Of a stretch of 64,000 bases of DNA, positions 41,803 to 53,400 are shown piece by piece. The stretch's first letter is position 1, and the number at the start of each line of letters is the position of its first letter. Both the position numbers and the translations under genes were made by a program. The stretch covers positions 1,178,001 to 1,242,000 of the forward strand of contig LATX02000035.1 of NCBI GenBank assembly GCA_001466705.2, read 5' to 3'. Origin of the DNA: Moniliophthora roreri (taxonomy: Eukaryota; Basidiomycota; Agaricomycetes; Agaricales; Marasmiaceae). Under the pieces are notes generated by a model. That model ran no database searches. It was not told the DNA's origin and worked only from the letters and a program-made list of their open reading frames with translations.

Positions 41803-42808
41803 ATGTCTAACCAAGTTAAGCACTGGCACGTCACCTACAATGATATTCACAACTTGATTCGAAAATGCACGCCGCAAATTGCCTCCGAATTCAATCCAGA
41901 TTTTCTCCTGGCGATTGGCATGTCTTTCACGCTTTATATCCGTCTCGCCATGATTGTAGTAACTGGAATACTATTTAGGTGGAGGGTCAGTTCCAGGTGT
42001 GGTTCTGTTCAGTAAAAGTCCCGCTGATGACATCGGGTTCGCAGAGGATTTTTCCCTGCTCGGGTGATGGTGTGTGAAAGTTTCTCGATCCTTGTTCGAT
42101 AAGGCTCACAGGTATTCCTGGCAGCGCACATTCCTGAGAGAGCAGACGGACAACAAAACGCTTCAGATTCAGGCTATCGGTCTTTCCCTATACGAGCCAG
42201 TGGAGGGTATTACAGCTGAACAGATCGGCCAGGAGGTCATCCGGACGCAGTGGCTGTATGTCCAACAAAGCTCCTCACGGTTCTCTATTCATGTTTGTTC
42301 AACAGCACCAACGCAGGAAAGAAGATCCTGGGAAAGCGAGTTCTCATCGTGGTGAGTTCCAAAATCCCATTATGTGCGTTATTCCATCTGAAACCTATCA
42401 AATAGGATGAGGTCGATGACACCAGGAAAACGCTAGGGTGAGGCTTCTTTGGTTCCGCTGGGTCCCACTGCTCTAACGCCAGGATCCAGCTATGCCCTTG
42501 CTGAGCTGAAGAAAGATGTCGAAGAAGAGCTTCTCAATCACCCGGAGCCCGAACGCAACGCCCTTCGTGAAGCGACCAAGTTCGGAATCTTTGTTGTGCA
42601 TAACAAACTAAAACCCAAGCTAGCTGAGCTTCCTCCTGGAACGCCGTGAGTACAGAGTGGGTTGCATATATTGCCCATTGACTACAATGGAATCAGATAC
42701 TATGCCGGAGCTAATGTTGGCGATTTGTGGTGAGTCTCCTGGAAACATAAGGCGAAAGTCGATCCTCACGCCATCCACAGGGTAGACTACCCTTGGGAAG
42801 TCATGTAG
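41803..42808 (+). CDS. HPT1: hypoxanthine-guanine phosphoribosyltransferase (Hpt1-type)
   Basis: Purine salvage enzyme joining PRPP to hypoxanthine or guanine to make IMP or GMP. The start MSNQVKHWHVTYNDIHNLI matches the fungal Hpt1 N-terminus. The spliced core reads FNPDFLLAIGGGGFFPARVM, then RTFLREQ, LQIQAIGLSLYE and RTQWL. The PRPP-binding motif is VLIVDEVDDTRKTL, in place. The end is FGIFVVHNKLKPK, YYAGANVG and VDYPWEVM. To recover AIGGGGFFPAR the gene needs a GC-AG intron (41918-41978) and a 7-nt exon (41979-41985). About 215 residues, normal for this family. The related xanthine enzyme (Xpt1) is a possible alternative, but the motifs favour Hpt1. Confidence 0.9.
41918..41978 (+). other. 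probable GC-AG intron in the HGPRT gene
   Basis: The exon ends LLAIG at 41917 and is followed by GCATGT, not GT. Using the GC donor, with the acceptor TTTAG at 41978, restores the conserved glycine run. The nearest GT donor puts the later conserved sequence out of frame. Confidence 0.65.
41979..41985 (+). other. 7-nt micro-exon in the HGPRT gene
   Basis: GTGGAGG completes the codons for the conserved AIGGGGFFPAR motif between introns 41918-41978 and 41986-42044. The following exon is 42045-42069. Confidence 0.7.
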
Positions 42809-43441
42809 GCCCAGTCTTTACTCCAGCGGCGGGTCAGATTCTAATGCCTTCCATTACAGCAACATTGAAGAACACGATAAACTGGCCGCTTTGGATCTTC
42901 AAAGTGCGAGTGCATGATACAGGAGTAATGCGGAAAGAAAACTTAGGCCTCAGGTTCGTGTCCAGGGACACGTCCTCTGAAATTTGCAATTGACATACGA
43001 TCTTTTCCTTAGATATGCCATTAAATGAAAAAGAGTGTAGCTCTGGGATGTGTAGGGTATTAATTGTAGTACACCGCGGTTTATAACGTGAAGAGTTCTT
43101 ACGAATGAAATTTGCGTGAACTTGCCGTTAGTTGAAAGTTCAACGTCGACCGGCTAGGATCTTGACATGCTGATCCGGCTTCTGTCGTGTCTGATGAGAT
43201 AAACCCGGGGCGACGACCAAGACAAGGTGGGAACACAACTCTTTCTCAGTTTTTACCCTGACCAGCATTCCCAGCTTTGAGCACTCTCACCTTCTCCATT
43301 TCCCAGGGGTTTGTCTCTGCGAGCTCGCAAGGCTTGTTTCCATCGCGGTGCTCCTCGTCGTTCCTGGCCGCCGCCCAAATTTTTGCTCCGTTCCTCCAGT
43401 GGCTCTCAGAAATCCCGTCATTCCTTGTTAGATTTTCGTAA
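42809..43441. other. intergenic region, HGPRT 3' end and carrier promoter
   Basis: 633 bp with no protein-like frame. The last 200 bp before the carrier start are pyrimidine rich on the plus strand, as is common in fungal promoters and 5' leaders. No TATA element or RNA gene is evident. Confidence 0.5.
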
Positions 43442-44663
43442 ATGGAGGATGACTACGAGTCTTTGCCTCCCAATGCTGGGCTTGCGGTAAGTTGAGGTCG
43501 ACAACACCTCGATATCTGATGCTGAAATGGATATGTTGCTCAGGTGAACATGCTTGCTGGCGCCTTGGTACGTCTTCGTGAGGATCAGAATTAGGAGTTC
43601 CTACTGACGGATTTTTTGTAGGCAGGAATTTCAGAACATGCTGTTATGTTTCCAATAGATAGTATCAAAGTCAGTCCAGAATCATCGCGAATTTCGGTTC
43701 TCTGACAATATTTTACAGACGCGTATGCAAGTGTTCACAACCTCATCCGTAGCAGTCTACAGTGGAGTTGGGAATGCTTTTACTCGCATCAGGTCGACCG
43801 AGGGAATGAGGGCATTATGGAGGGGTGTCTGGTCTGTGGTGTTGGGCGCTGGGCCAGCACACGCTGTTCACTTCGGTACTCTCGAGGCCGTCAAAGAATT
43901 AATGGGAGGTAACGAAGCTGGGAATCAGTGGTTGGCAACCGGTGCGTTCATCCTGGCTTAACGATTTTTCTTCTTCCTCTCACTGACTTGTCGACCCTCT
44001 CTAGCCGTTGCTGGTGCATCAGCTACGACCGCAGCAGACGCGTTGATGAATCCCTTCGATGGTACAAACTTTATTATACTCAGAGTCAAATCCTGTGCTC
44101 ATACCGCCCATCCAGTCATCAAACAACGTATGCAGGTACATAAGTCAGAATTTCGGTCAGTGATCACCTGCGCCCGAACGGTATACCGCAACGAAGGATT
44201 GGCTGCCTTCTACGTGTCATATCCCACGACACTAGCTATTTCCATACCATTCAATGCCATCCAGGTCACCATATATGAGCATCTCAAGCGGGTCCTCAAT
44301 CCGACCCATAAATACGATCCCTCCTCACATATGATCGCCGGCGCGGGTGCAGGTGCAGTGGCCGCTGCGCTGACAACGCCCTTAGACGTCGCAAAAACTA
44401 TGCTGCAAACTAGAGGAACTTCACACGATACGGAGATCCGAAACGTCTCTGGCATGAAAGAGGCATTCAGTATCATTTGGCGTAGAGATGGGTTGAAGGG
44501 CTTTGCCAGAGGATTGACACCTCGTGTCATGACCACTATGCCCAGCACTGCTTTATGTTGGCTGTCATACGAGTTCTTCAGTACGTTTTTATTTATATTA
44601 GTGGTGCAGGCAGCGTCTCTAAATGTCGTTTTTCGTCCAGAGGCCGCAATACGAACGAACTAA
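43442..44663 (+). CDS. mitochondrial carrier, mitoferrin-like (Mrs3/Mrs4 type)
   Basis: Inner mitochondrial membrane solute carrier of about 300 residues with three tandem repeats. After MEDDYESLPPNAGLAVN the first repeat has MLAGALAGISEHAVMFPIDS followed by IKTRMQ (PxDxxKxRxQ signature). The second has ALMNPFDVIKQRMQVHK across an intron, and the third AAALTTPLDVAKTMLQT. The contact residues fit mitoferrins, which import ferrous iron for heme and Fe-S synthesis. The N-terminal glycines, NPFDVIKQRMQ and TPLDVAKTMLQTR all resemble Mrs3/Mrs4 more than other carriers. The end is YEFFKAAIRTN after a last intron. Carrier family is sure; iron as substrate is a good inference. Confidence 0.88.
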
Positions 44664-44952
44664 ATTCTTGCTACATGCTAGGCTTTCGCCAGGCAAAAGT
44701 TTCTTGAGTGGTTGGGTTTAATGGTTGGATACGCCGGCACCCGCACATACAGCTTCCAACTATGTCTTCACTGTACTACCGTTGCGCAGTTGTCTTCATA
44801 TATTACTGATTCCGTTACCTAGTGTCTTGAGGTAGTGTCAATTTAATGTCTAAAATGTAGATGACATAGAATGGTCGCTGTTCAACATAGCTTTTGAGTT
44901 CATTCTCGTCGGTTTGAAGTATCTATATCATACAAATTGTCACCCAGTGAAA

Positions 44953-46512
44953 CTAATTCTCTCCCCTTCCGAGTTTATCCAATGCCTGTACGCCTTTCTC
45001 GTACCATTCCTCGCGGGTGACCCAGAACTCTTCTCGGTGCTTCATGATATCTGCCAGGACAGCACCTCCAAGGAATACCATGTGTTTTCTTCTCGGTGGA
45101 TCCTCAATTTTGATTTTGAATTTCTAAAAGTATAGAAGTTATCATTAGGATAAAAGCGAGTTGCGGTTACGACATACATTCAACCTCTCGGGGTCACCAT
45201 TCAACACTCTTGTCAAGTAGAGCTGCTTCATCTCCTTCTCTAGCCTGCTGGGCAATCCTGGGTACATGCTTGACCCTCCGGAGAGTACAACATGCTTGTA
45301 CAGATCAGCACGGACATCAACGGCAGCGGATTGGATGGTTTGGAAGAGCATTTCTGAACGAGGATTGGTAGCTGAAGCAGCCAGATAGGTCGTGCTCACG
45401 CACCTGCTACTCCTGGTTGTTCGACATCGACAAGGTGAGGTTGGAACATACACTCGGGTGCTTCAAAACGTTCAGAGCCAACCTTGATGTTACGTCCGTC
45501 AGGGAGCTGCGAAATCATTAGCTCTGGTGGAAGTGAGGTGCGAATGCTGATACCTGATAGTTCTCTACTAATACCGTAGTCTCTTCCGACAACTTGGTGT
45601 CAAGGTCTAGGTCGTAGCTGATGTAAAACTCAAAATCAGACACGGTAGTGGCAAGTAAAAAAGATATGGCGTACCTGACATAGCAGAGCTTCTCCTTGAT
45701 CTCACGAACGGTTTCGAAATCCGCAGTACGATTGAACGCGTAGCCTCGCATGAGCAGGAGCTTGATCAGATACCGTGTTACATCTCGTCCTGCGATATCG
45801 AGTCGGCGAGTGAGATGTGGAAGAGAGAATCCATCATAGACAGGAACGATGTGAGTGACACCGTCACCAGAGTCTACAACGACACCCGTTGTGAGACCTG
45901 AGTAGTGTGGACAGGACAATTCCATCAACATCGCGATATGGATTGGAGTGATAATTATCGCACCTTGAGCATACAAAGTCAACACTGCCTGAATCGCGAC
46001 ATAAACGCCTCCGAATCCGTACTCTTCAAACATGACCTCGGCCATCTTCTCTCGGTTCTTCTTTGGGTTCATAGGCGGCTCCGTCAACAACACCTTCCTC
46101 CCTCTAGGGTCAATTCTTAGTTTCTCGTCAAATGTATAGTTCCATAGGTGACGCATATCTTCCCAATTGCGAATAATACCATGCTCCATCGGTTGTGTCA
46201 CTTGGAGGTAGTTGCGGTTCTGAGCTGCTTCATCGCCAACCATGATGTCTCTGAGCTGAGCTTGAGCAGTGGAAATTCGCTCTTCTGCGCGCAGAATTGG
46301 ACGACCAACGACAGAGGGGAATACTAGGGTACCGGGTTGAGAGATTATGTGGAAATCGGTAATATTACACTGACCATGTTCGGGGAAGTTTGAGCCTGCG
46401 TAGCCTACTTTGACGAACTGAACGCGTGTAAGATAGAGAGATCCTGCAGATAGTTGAGTAAACGCACACCAGTGCCGTTGTCCACAACCAGCGGAAGCTC
46501 TGAACGATCCAT
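44953..46512 (-). CDS. ARP2: actin-related protein 2 (Arp2)
   Basis: ATPase subunit of the Arp2/3 complex, which nucleates branched actin filaments at endocytic sites. The start is [15 protein letters not shown], then [15 protein letters not shown] and [15 protein letters not shown]. Actin-fold signatures follow: [48 protein letters not shown] and [14 protein letters not shown]. The [18 protein letters not shown] segment is joined across an intron. The protein ends [16 protein letters not shown], with the stop at 44953-44955. [14 protein letters not shown] residues and [11 protein letters not shown] distinguish Arp2 from actin itself. About 390 residues and complete. Confidence 0.94.
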
Positions 46513-46809
46513 GGATGATGAAAGTGATGCACAAGTTAGATATTTGTTGCCGTTTGTCCACAGCGTAGTTTCATCATCGCCCCTATCCACCCGGGCTGAA
46601 TTATTTCCTTTCTTCAAGAGGACGGCTTGATGCAGGGGAAATTGATAATCACTTTTACTTAGTGGCCGCACGCACGCAAGATGCGTACGACAAGGATTCC
46701 GGAGTGTCATTGAACACTCTTATGATAGGCCAATGGATGTACCTTCTACTGTCTACAGAATATCGACCCAAAACGATATACTAAGCACTACTACCAGTTA
46801 TTCTTAACT

Positions 46810-48080
46810 TCAGAATCCTTCCCACTGTACTAGCTCCCTTATTCCATGTTCACCAACGTTCTGACCTGTGATGATGTCCAAACTTTGAACAAGTTGAAGC
46901 TCCCTTCCTCGCATCCTTCTGATCTTCCTCAAAGGTTCAGCCTTGTCCAACTCATCATCCGTGGGTAGCTGTTCCTCTCGCGGTAAGGTTTGAGAATGTA
47001 CAAGGGTCCTCGTGAGTACAAGGTGGGTCTTGGAGAGTGCGAGGGAAGTGGCATGGGATAGTGGTGTAACTGCTCCTATCTCTAGAGACTCGGAAGGATG
47101 ATAGTGTCCTAAAAGCAAGGCCGAAAAGAGGTCACCAACTCCGGAGAAGTAGCCGGGAAGGAGAGGGACCGTTTGTGCGTAAACCATCGATTTCTGTTCG
47201 TTTTGGCGGCTTGATGCGATACAGAGTAAGTACTGTCCTTGGTTGCTATCGAGGGGCTTGATATTGGTCGGAAGGGCGTCCGCTAACCACGCCTGAAGTG
47301 GGATAGAACTAATGACGACGTGAGGTACTCGATATGTCGTGTGGAGGACGTTCAAAGCAGATCGGAGTGCGGATAGCGAAGTAAGAGGCGTGTCGGTGAG
47401 GGTCCTAGTTTTGCGGTTAACGATCATATTTACACCATTCAGTGGAACATCGAAACGCACTCGACTTCAAACCAATTCGGCGTGATGATAGTCGCCAACG
47501 GGAGCATACTCTTATATACGGGTATAACGTCCGGAGCCACGTAGAGCCGACCCGAGTCACCCATGACAGCTGTGGTATCATTAAGTCCTCTTTATTCCTC
47601 AAAAACAGCACCGGAGAACATACGATCAAGGAGGTAAATCAGTCCGTCCCGTTGCTTGAGGAGCTTTTCGGCCAAATCTTTGACTGCCCCAAGCGCTTCG
47701 GCATTGGGAATGTACCCTGTGAGAAGGCGAGTAGGATTCAGAAGCTCGTTCGCTTGCATCGCCTCGAAGATGGATTTCAACTCGGTAGCAGAGGTTTTGG
47801 TCCCTCCAGCGCGTGCATAACCTGAATATGAGGAATGTCATAACAGATCAACACAGAATAACATGCAAACCAACCGGCATGATTGGAAAAGTGGACGGTG
47901 TGCACGACCTACTGGTGATACAGATCAACAAACGAAGATAAAGCGAGAATAAGGACCAGCACGTACATCGACATCGTAGCCCAAGCATTGCAGAGGAAAT
48001 ACGGCTGCTTTTCCTCCCACATACCCGTAGGCCACATGGGATTGAACGCTGAGAATTCGACCACTGTCTGTAGACGACAT
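46810..48080 (-). CDS. pyridoxal kinase
   Basis: Vitamin B6 salvage enzyme phosphorylating pyridoxal, pyridoxine and pyridoxamine with ATP. The start is [20 protein letters not shown], followed by [18 protein letters not shown], the typical N-terminal substrate-binding region. Later exons give [26 protein letters not shown] and [13 protein letters not shown], then [11 protein letters not shown]. After an intron [14 protein letters not shown] follows. The catalytic region [20 protein letters not shown] has the conserved GxGD with its catalytic Asp. About 360 residues; the tail is longer than in the human enzyme. It diverges from the GDP-mannose transporter. Confidence 0.92.
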
Positions 48081-48460
48081 GGATGAGTCAAAAGAGAACA
48101 AATTGAAGCCGGTCAGGCTGAAAAAGGAAGTCAAATTCATGAATTCGGAATGCCGAATCTGCCTAGTCTTCCTGGATGCCCGAGGTACACTTGGGCGGGC
48201 TCCAAAGACTTTGTCCCAATGACACAGTAGAGTCGATGATTTGAAGCGAACATAACGGGGCGAACATAAAGGAACTCAGAAGAATGAGGAACGAATGAAG
48301 TGACATTAGAGTGGGAGCCGACACGTATGATGGACCTGGCGGTCCGGATAATAACTTTCACCTTACACCACCCACGTCGGGAGCTTCAAACTCTCCTTTG
48401 ACTGGGATAGCCCAGTTCTTTCTCTTCACTGCACGTCGGCTATCAACTTCTCCTTTGAAA
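48081..48460. other. divergent promoter region, pyridoxal kinase / GDP-mannose transporter
   Basis: 380 bp. An ATG at 48311 is in frame with the transporter and would add 50 residues (MGADTYDGPGG onward); I treat it as leader because these transporters have short cytosolic N-termini. Confidence 0.45.
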
Positions 48461-50124
48461 ATGGCTTCGACAAGCAACAAGCAATATCCCGAAGACGCCG
48501 CAGAGGTCAAAAAGGCATTAGCGACTGGAGCCAACGGGCAAAATGAACAGACAATGCAGTTATCTGCTAGTACGTGGCAACCAATTTAGCCTGATGTTTT
48601 GCTGACCTTTATCCTCACTCATAGTTCCTCCAGTAGTTTGCTACTGTCTAGCGTCAATTCTAATGACAGTGGTGAACAAGGTGCGCAGCACTCGCCCAGC
48701 ACGTTCTAGTTGAAGCTGAAATATTGAGTAGTTTGTCGTATCGGGGGCCAACTTTTCCATGAATTTCTTACTACTATGCATCCAGTCCACAGTGTGCATA
48801 GTCTGTGTTGTGCTCGTGAAAAAGATGGGCATCATAACATTTCGGTCGTTCGATTGGCAGGATGCGAAGACGTGGTCTCCGATTAGCTTCATGCTGGTCA
48901 GTCTTGATACAGCTTTTCACCAACCATTTTCAAGTGTTTACCTGTGTAACAAAGGTATTGGTGATATACACGGGTTCAAAGAGTCTGGTGAGTGATGTCA
49001 CTTGTACTTCAGGTCATCCTGTCATTCATGTACTCCTACCCAGCAATTCCTCAGTATACCGGTTTACACTATATTCAAGAACCTAACCATCATTCTCATC
49101 GTAAAGCCAAGACCTCATTATTCCCGCAAGACTGGCCTGACAGAATGTTACTAGGCATACGGAGAAGTCATCTGGTTTGGCGGTCGAGTCACTGGCCTGA
49201 CCTTTGTGTCTTTCGTTTTCATGGTGAGCTCCCGCACGTATCGGAAGCAACGCGACGTCTTTGACAGCTATATGATATCAGGTGGTTTCGTCCGTTATCG
49301 CAGCCTGGTCCGACGTAACTTCAGCGCTGGCCGCTACTGCTCCAACAGTCGGATCCCCTATCAGTTTGGGTTCTCTGCAGAATGTAACGGATGTAATGCA
49401 TAAACTCAACATTGGGTATTTTTGGATGCTTATCAACTGTTTAACGAGCGCGGCATACGTGAGTAGCCTGTTCAAAACCAGTTCTAAGTTTAAAGTCTAA
49501 AATCCGCTCCGAAGGTACTTACGATGCGTAAGAGAATTAAGATTACTGGATTCTCGGACTGGGACTCTATGTTCTATTCCAATCTACTCTCGATCCCTGT
49601 CCTCGCTCTATTCTCTTTCATCCTTGAGGACTGGGGTGCTGAGAACCTCAATCGCAACTTGTAGGCACATCACATCCACCTGACGTTCCACAACTGACGT
49701 TGACAATGCACATCTCTTCTGCTCAGCCCTGAAGAAACACGCAACTTTCTGTTAATGGCCATCGCGTTCTCAGGAGCTGCTGCTGTTGGAATATCCTACA
49801 CGACCGCTTGGTGTATCCGGGTTACCAGCAGCACTACTTACAGGTACGATCTCATCATCATCGCAACCAATATTGTCTATTTATCCAAAAACATTCCATC
49901 TAATTTTACTATGTACTAGTATGGTTGGGGCGCTCAACAAGTTACCTGTCGCCGCATCGGGAATGATGTTCTTTGGAGATCCCGTTACTCTTGGCTCCGT
50001 GTCAGCCGTTGCGGTTGGATTCTTCGCAGGGGTACTGTACGCTGTGGCAAAGAACAATCAGAAGAAGGCTGAGAGTCGCATGCAAGCCGATAGTATCATA
50101 CCTTTAACTGCGAGAAAGCCGTAG
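48461..50124 (+). CDS. VRG4: Golgi GDP-mannose transporter (Vrg4-type)
   Basis: Nucleotide-sugar antiporter that brings GDP-mannose into the Golgi for mannosylation of proteins and lipids. The hydrophilic N-terminus [18 protein letters not shown] is followed by about ten membrane helices over several exons, starting [19 protein letters not shown]. Other conserved parts are [19 protein letters not shown] and [13 protein letters not shown]. The GDP-mannose signature [12 protein letters not shown] (GALNK motif) lies in the last exon at about 49925-49960. The C-tail [13 protein letters not shown] is cytosolic. About 385 residues. An earlier in-frame ATG at 48311 is possible. The GALNK motif makes this assignment strong. 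Confidence 0.92.
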
Positions 50125-50471
50125 GCTGTCATCTTTGCGGGGTGTCAAGCGTATTTACGATTTGGACGTGGAAAATAGAGATATAGATATCGAGGTATCC
50201 ATTTATCCTGAGTAGGCAGAGATCCGTTCTCCGCATACCAAGAACCCGAGTAAACTACTCTGTATCCATAGCGGTTATATAGCGGACTCTTGGGATACGC
50301 AACGTCTTTATAAAACACGGGCCGCGGTTAGTGCTTGTAGATATTTTGTCACAGGAGATATCTCAAACCATCATCTTTCCCCGTCACCCATTCAACCTCC
50401 CTTCCCTACAAATTCGACATCGGTCTCTTTTCAATCCTTCTGTGCTCTAGATTGGTCTATCTACCATCGAC
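50125..50471. other. intergenic region and promoter of pyruvate carboxylase
   Basis: 347 bp. It holds a good TATA box (listed separately), then a pyrimidine-rich stretch before the start codon, as expected for a strongly expressed fungal gene. Confidence 0.5.
50309..50315 (+). promoter_or_regulatory. TATA box of the pyruvate carboxylase gene
   Basis: TATAAAA about 157 bp before the start codon, followed by a CT-rich leader near 50370-50460. Sequence and context fit a core promoter. Confidence 0.5.
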
Positions 50472-53400
50472 ATGAGCCCTGAATCATCACTCCATCCACC
50501 AAGGTTGGCGCCATTGTTCGCTGGGTCGCCCAGTGCGCCGGGAACGCCTGTGCACTCCATCCAGACGATGCGCAGAAAGGCTGCTGGTCACAGTGGTCCT
50601 TTGACAAAGATTCTGGTCGCCAACAGAGGTGTAGGTGGTCTCGATCTCTCCATCCGACTGGCTATTCACTGGTTATCAGGAAATTGCGATTCGCGTGTTC
50701 CGAACGGCCCATGAGCTCGCAATGCACACTGTCGCGATCTATTCCTACGAAGATCGTCTATCAGCTCACCGACAAAAGGTTAGGAAGACCATTCATGCAG
50801 TACGATTGGAGCTGATCAGCTGGAATCCAGTCGGATGAAGCCTACCAAGTTGGCAAGGGCTTGACTCCCGTAGCTGCATACCTCGCGCAGGACGATATTA
50901 TCAAAATTGCTCTGGAGCACGGTGTCGATATGATCCACCCTGGGTGCGCTCTCGCGTTTTAATATTCTCACAATAACGCGTCTGACTCTATTCTTAGCTA
51001 CGGATTCCTCTCTGAGAACGCGGAATTCGCTAGGAAGGTCGAGCAAGCTGGAATTGCATTCATCGGTCCCCCTCCTGAGGTTATTGATGGTCTTGGTGAC
51101 AAGACCAAGGCTCGTACACTTGGTTTGTTTCCATGTGACCCCCAAATTCAGCGAAATGTCTTATTATTGCTGGCAGCTATGAAAGTTAACGTCCCAGTAG
51201 TCCCCGGTACTCCGGGACCCGTCGCGTCGTACGAAGAAGGTGAATCCTTCATCAAAGAGTATGGTTTCCCTAGTACGTGTTCCATCAATGCCATCTTAAA
51301 TCAAATTTTCACATGTTATCCCTCCAGTCATCATCAAAGCAGCAATGGGTGGAGGTGGACGTGGAATGCGTGTCGTCCGTGAACAATCCGATTTCAAGAA
51401 CTCTTTCGAGCGTGCAGTTAGTGAGGCCAAGGCCGCATTCGGAGACGGTACCGTCTTCATTGAACGTTTCTTGGAGCGTCCCCGCCATATCGAGGTACAA
51501 CTTCTTGCAGACGCTGAAGGCAACACTATCCATCTCTTTGAACGTGATTGTTCGGTTCAGAGGAGGCACCAAAAGGTTGTCGAAGTTGCACCGGCTACCC
51601 ACCTCCCGGAAGAAGTGAGGCAAGCAATCTTGTCGGATGCTATCAAACTTGCAAAGAGCGTTGGATATCGCAATGCTGGTACAGCAGAGTTCCTCGTGGA
51701 TCAAATGGGAAGGCATTACTTCATTGAAATTAATCCCCGTATTCAGGTCGAACACACTATCACTGGTAAGCAACCCCAGCTCTAATAACGTGATCAAGCT
51801 GACACGTAACCTTCACAGAGGAGATCACTGGCATTGACATTGTTGCCGCTCAAATTCAAATCGCCGCTGGAGCGACTCTTCCTCAACTTGGTTTAACTCA
51901 AGATGCTATTACGAAACGCGGTTTTGCTATCCAGTGCCGTATCACTACGGAAGACGCGTCACAGGGCTTCCAGCCAGACACCGGTAAGATCGAAGTTTAC
52001 CGCAGCGCTGGTGGCAACGGAGTTCGTTTGGACGCATCTTCGGGCTTCGCTGGTGCTCAGATTACGGTGAGGATAGCGTTACCTTCATTACATCCAAAAC
52101 TTACCTTGAATCTCTTACCTACTATAGCCGCACTACGATAGTCTACTTGTAAAATGCTCAGTCAGTGGCACAACCTACGAGGTTGCCCGAAGGAAGATGC
52201 TTCGTGCTCTTGTAGAATTCCGCATTAGGGGTGTTAAGGTGGGTTCTACTGGCACGCACCTCGTGTACGGTTTGCTGAGATCGTACTGTAGACCAACATT
52301 CCATTCCTGTTTAGGCTTTTGACTCACGATGTCTTCATCGGCGGAAAGACATGGACAACGGTAAGTTTCCAAAGGCGATCTGAAACACTCGTCGCTCACT
52401 CTTTCATTACCAGTTCATCGATGATACGCCAGACCTATTCAAGCTCGTTCAGAGCCAGAACCGTGCCCAGAAATTACTTGCCTATCTTGGAGACCTCGCC
52501 GTCAATGGCAGTTCTATTGCTGGTCAACAGGTGGGCACCTTGTCTCATTCGCAGCTCATTTCAAGCTACTCAGTTGTTGGATTAGGGCGAACCTGGTCTC
52601 AAGTCAGATATCGTCATTCCCAAGTTACCTAACCGGGATGACCCCAACGGCCCACCTCTGGATACCTCTGTACCTTGCGAAGTTGGTTGGAGGAACATCA
52701 TCGTCGAGAAGGGACCCGAGGCATTCGCCAAAGCTGTGCGAGAATACCCTGGCTGCCTCATCATGGACACAACTTGGCGTGATGCTCACCAATCTCTTCT
52801 CGCTACGCGTCTAAGAACGATTGATATGGTCAACATTGCAAAGGAGACAAGCTGGGCTTTGGCTAATGCTTACAGTCTCGAATGCTGGGGCGGTGCAACC
52901 TTCGATGTTGCCATGAGATTCTTATACGAGGATCCTTGGGAACGATTAGTAGGACATATTTTTACGCCATTTTGGTCTAGCTAACCTTGTTTGCAGCGCA
53001 CCCTACGTAAACTCGTTCCCAACATTCCCTTCCAGGCTTTGGTCCGTGGCGCTAACGGAGTTGGCTACACTAGCTATCCGTATGTGATATTTGTATATAA
53101 AACTACTATTCTCCTCACCAAAGTCATGGTAGCGATAATGCGATCTATGATTTCTCCAAGAAGGCCGTCGAGAATGGATTGGACATATTCAGAGTCTTCG
53201 ACTCTCTGAACTACTTCGGTATGTGTTGTCGTTAATTGATTGAGTCGTCTTCAGCTCACTTGTTCCAGAAAATGTATGTTCCAAAGCGGAGCATTCTGTT
53301 GATGGTACTGACTTCTTTTTAGATGCGTCTCGGTATCGACGCCGCCAAGAAGGCCGGTGGGGTCTGTGAAGCAGTAGTTTGCTACAGCGGAGACGTTGCG

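Noticed and set aside
48311..48460. Upstream in-frame start of the GDP-mannose transporter
   Set aside because: Would add a 50-residue Gly/Pro/Ser N-terminus not typical of the family; kept only as an alternative.
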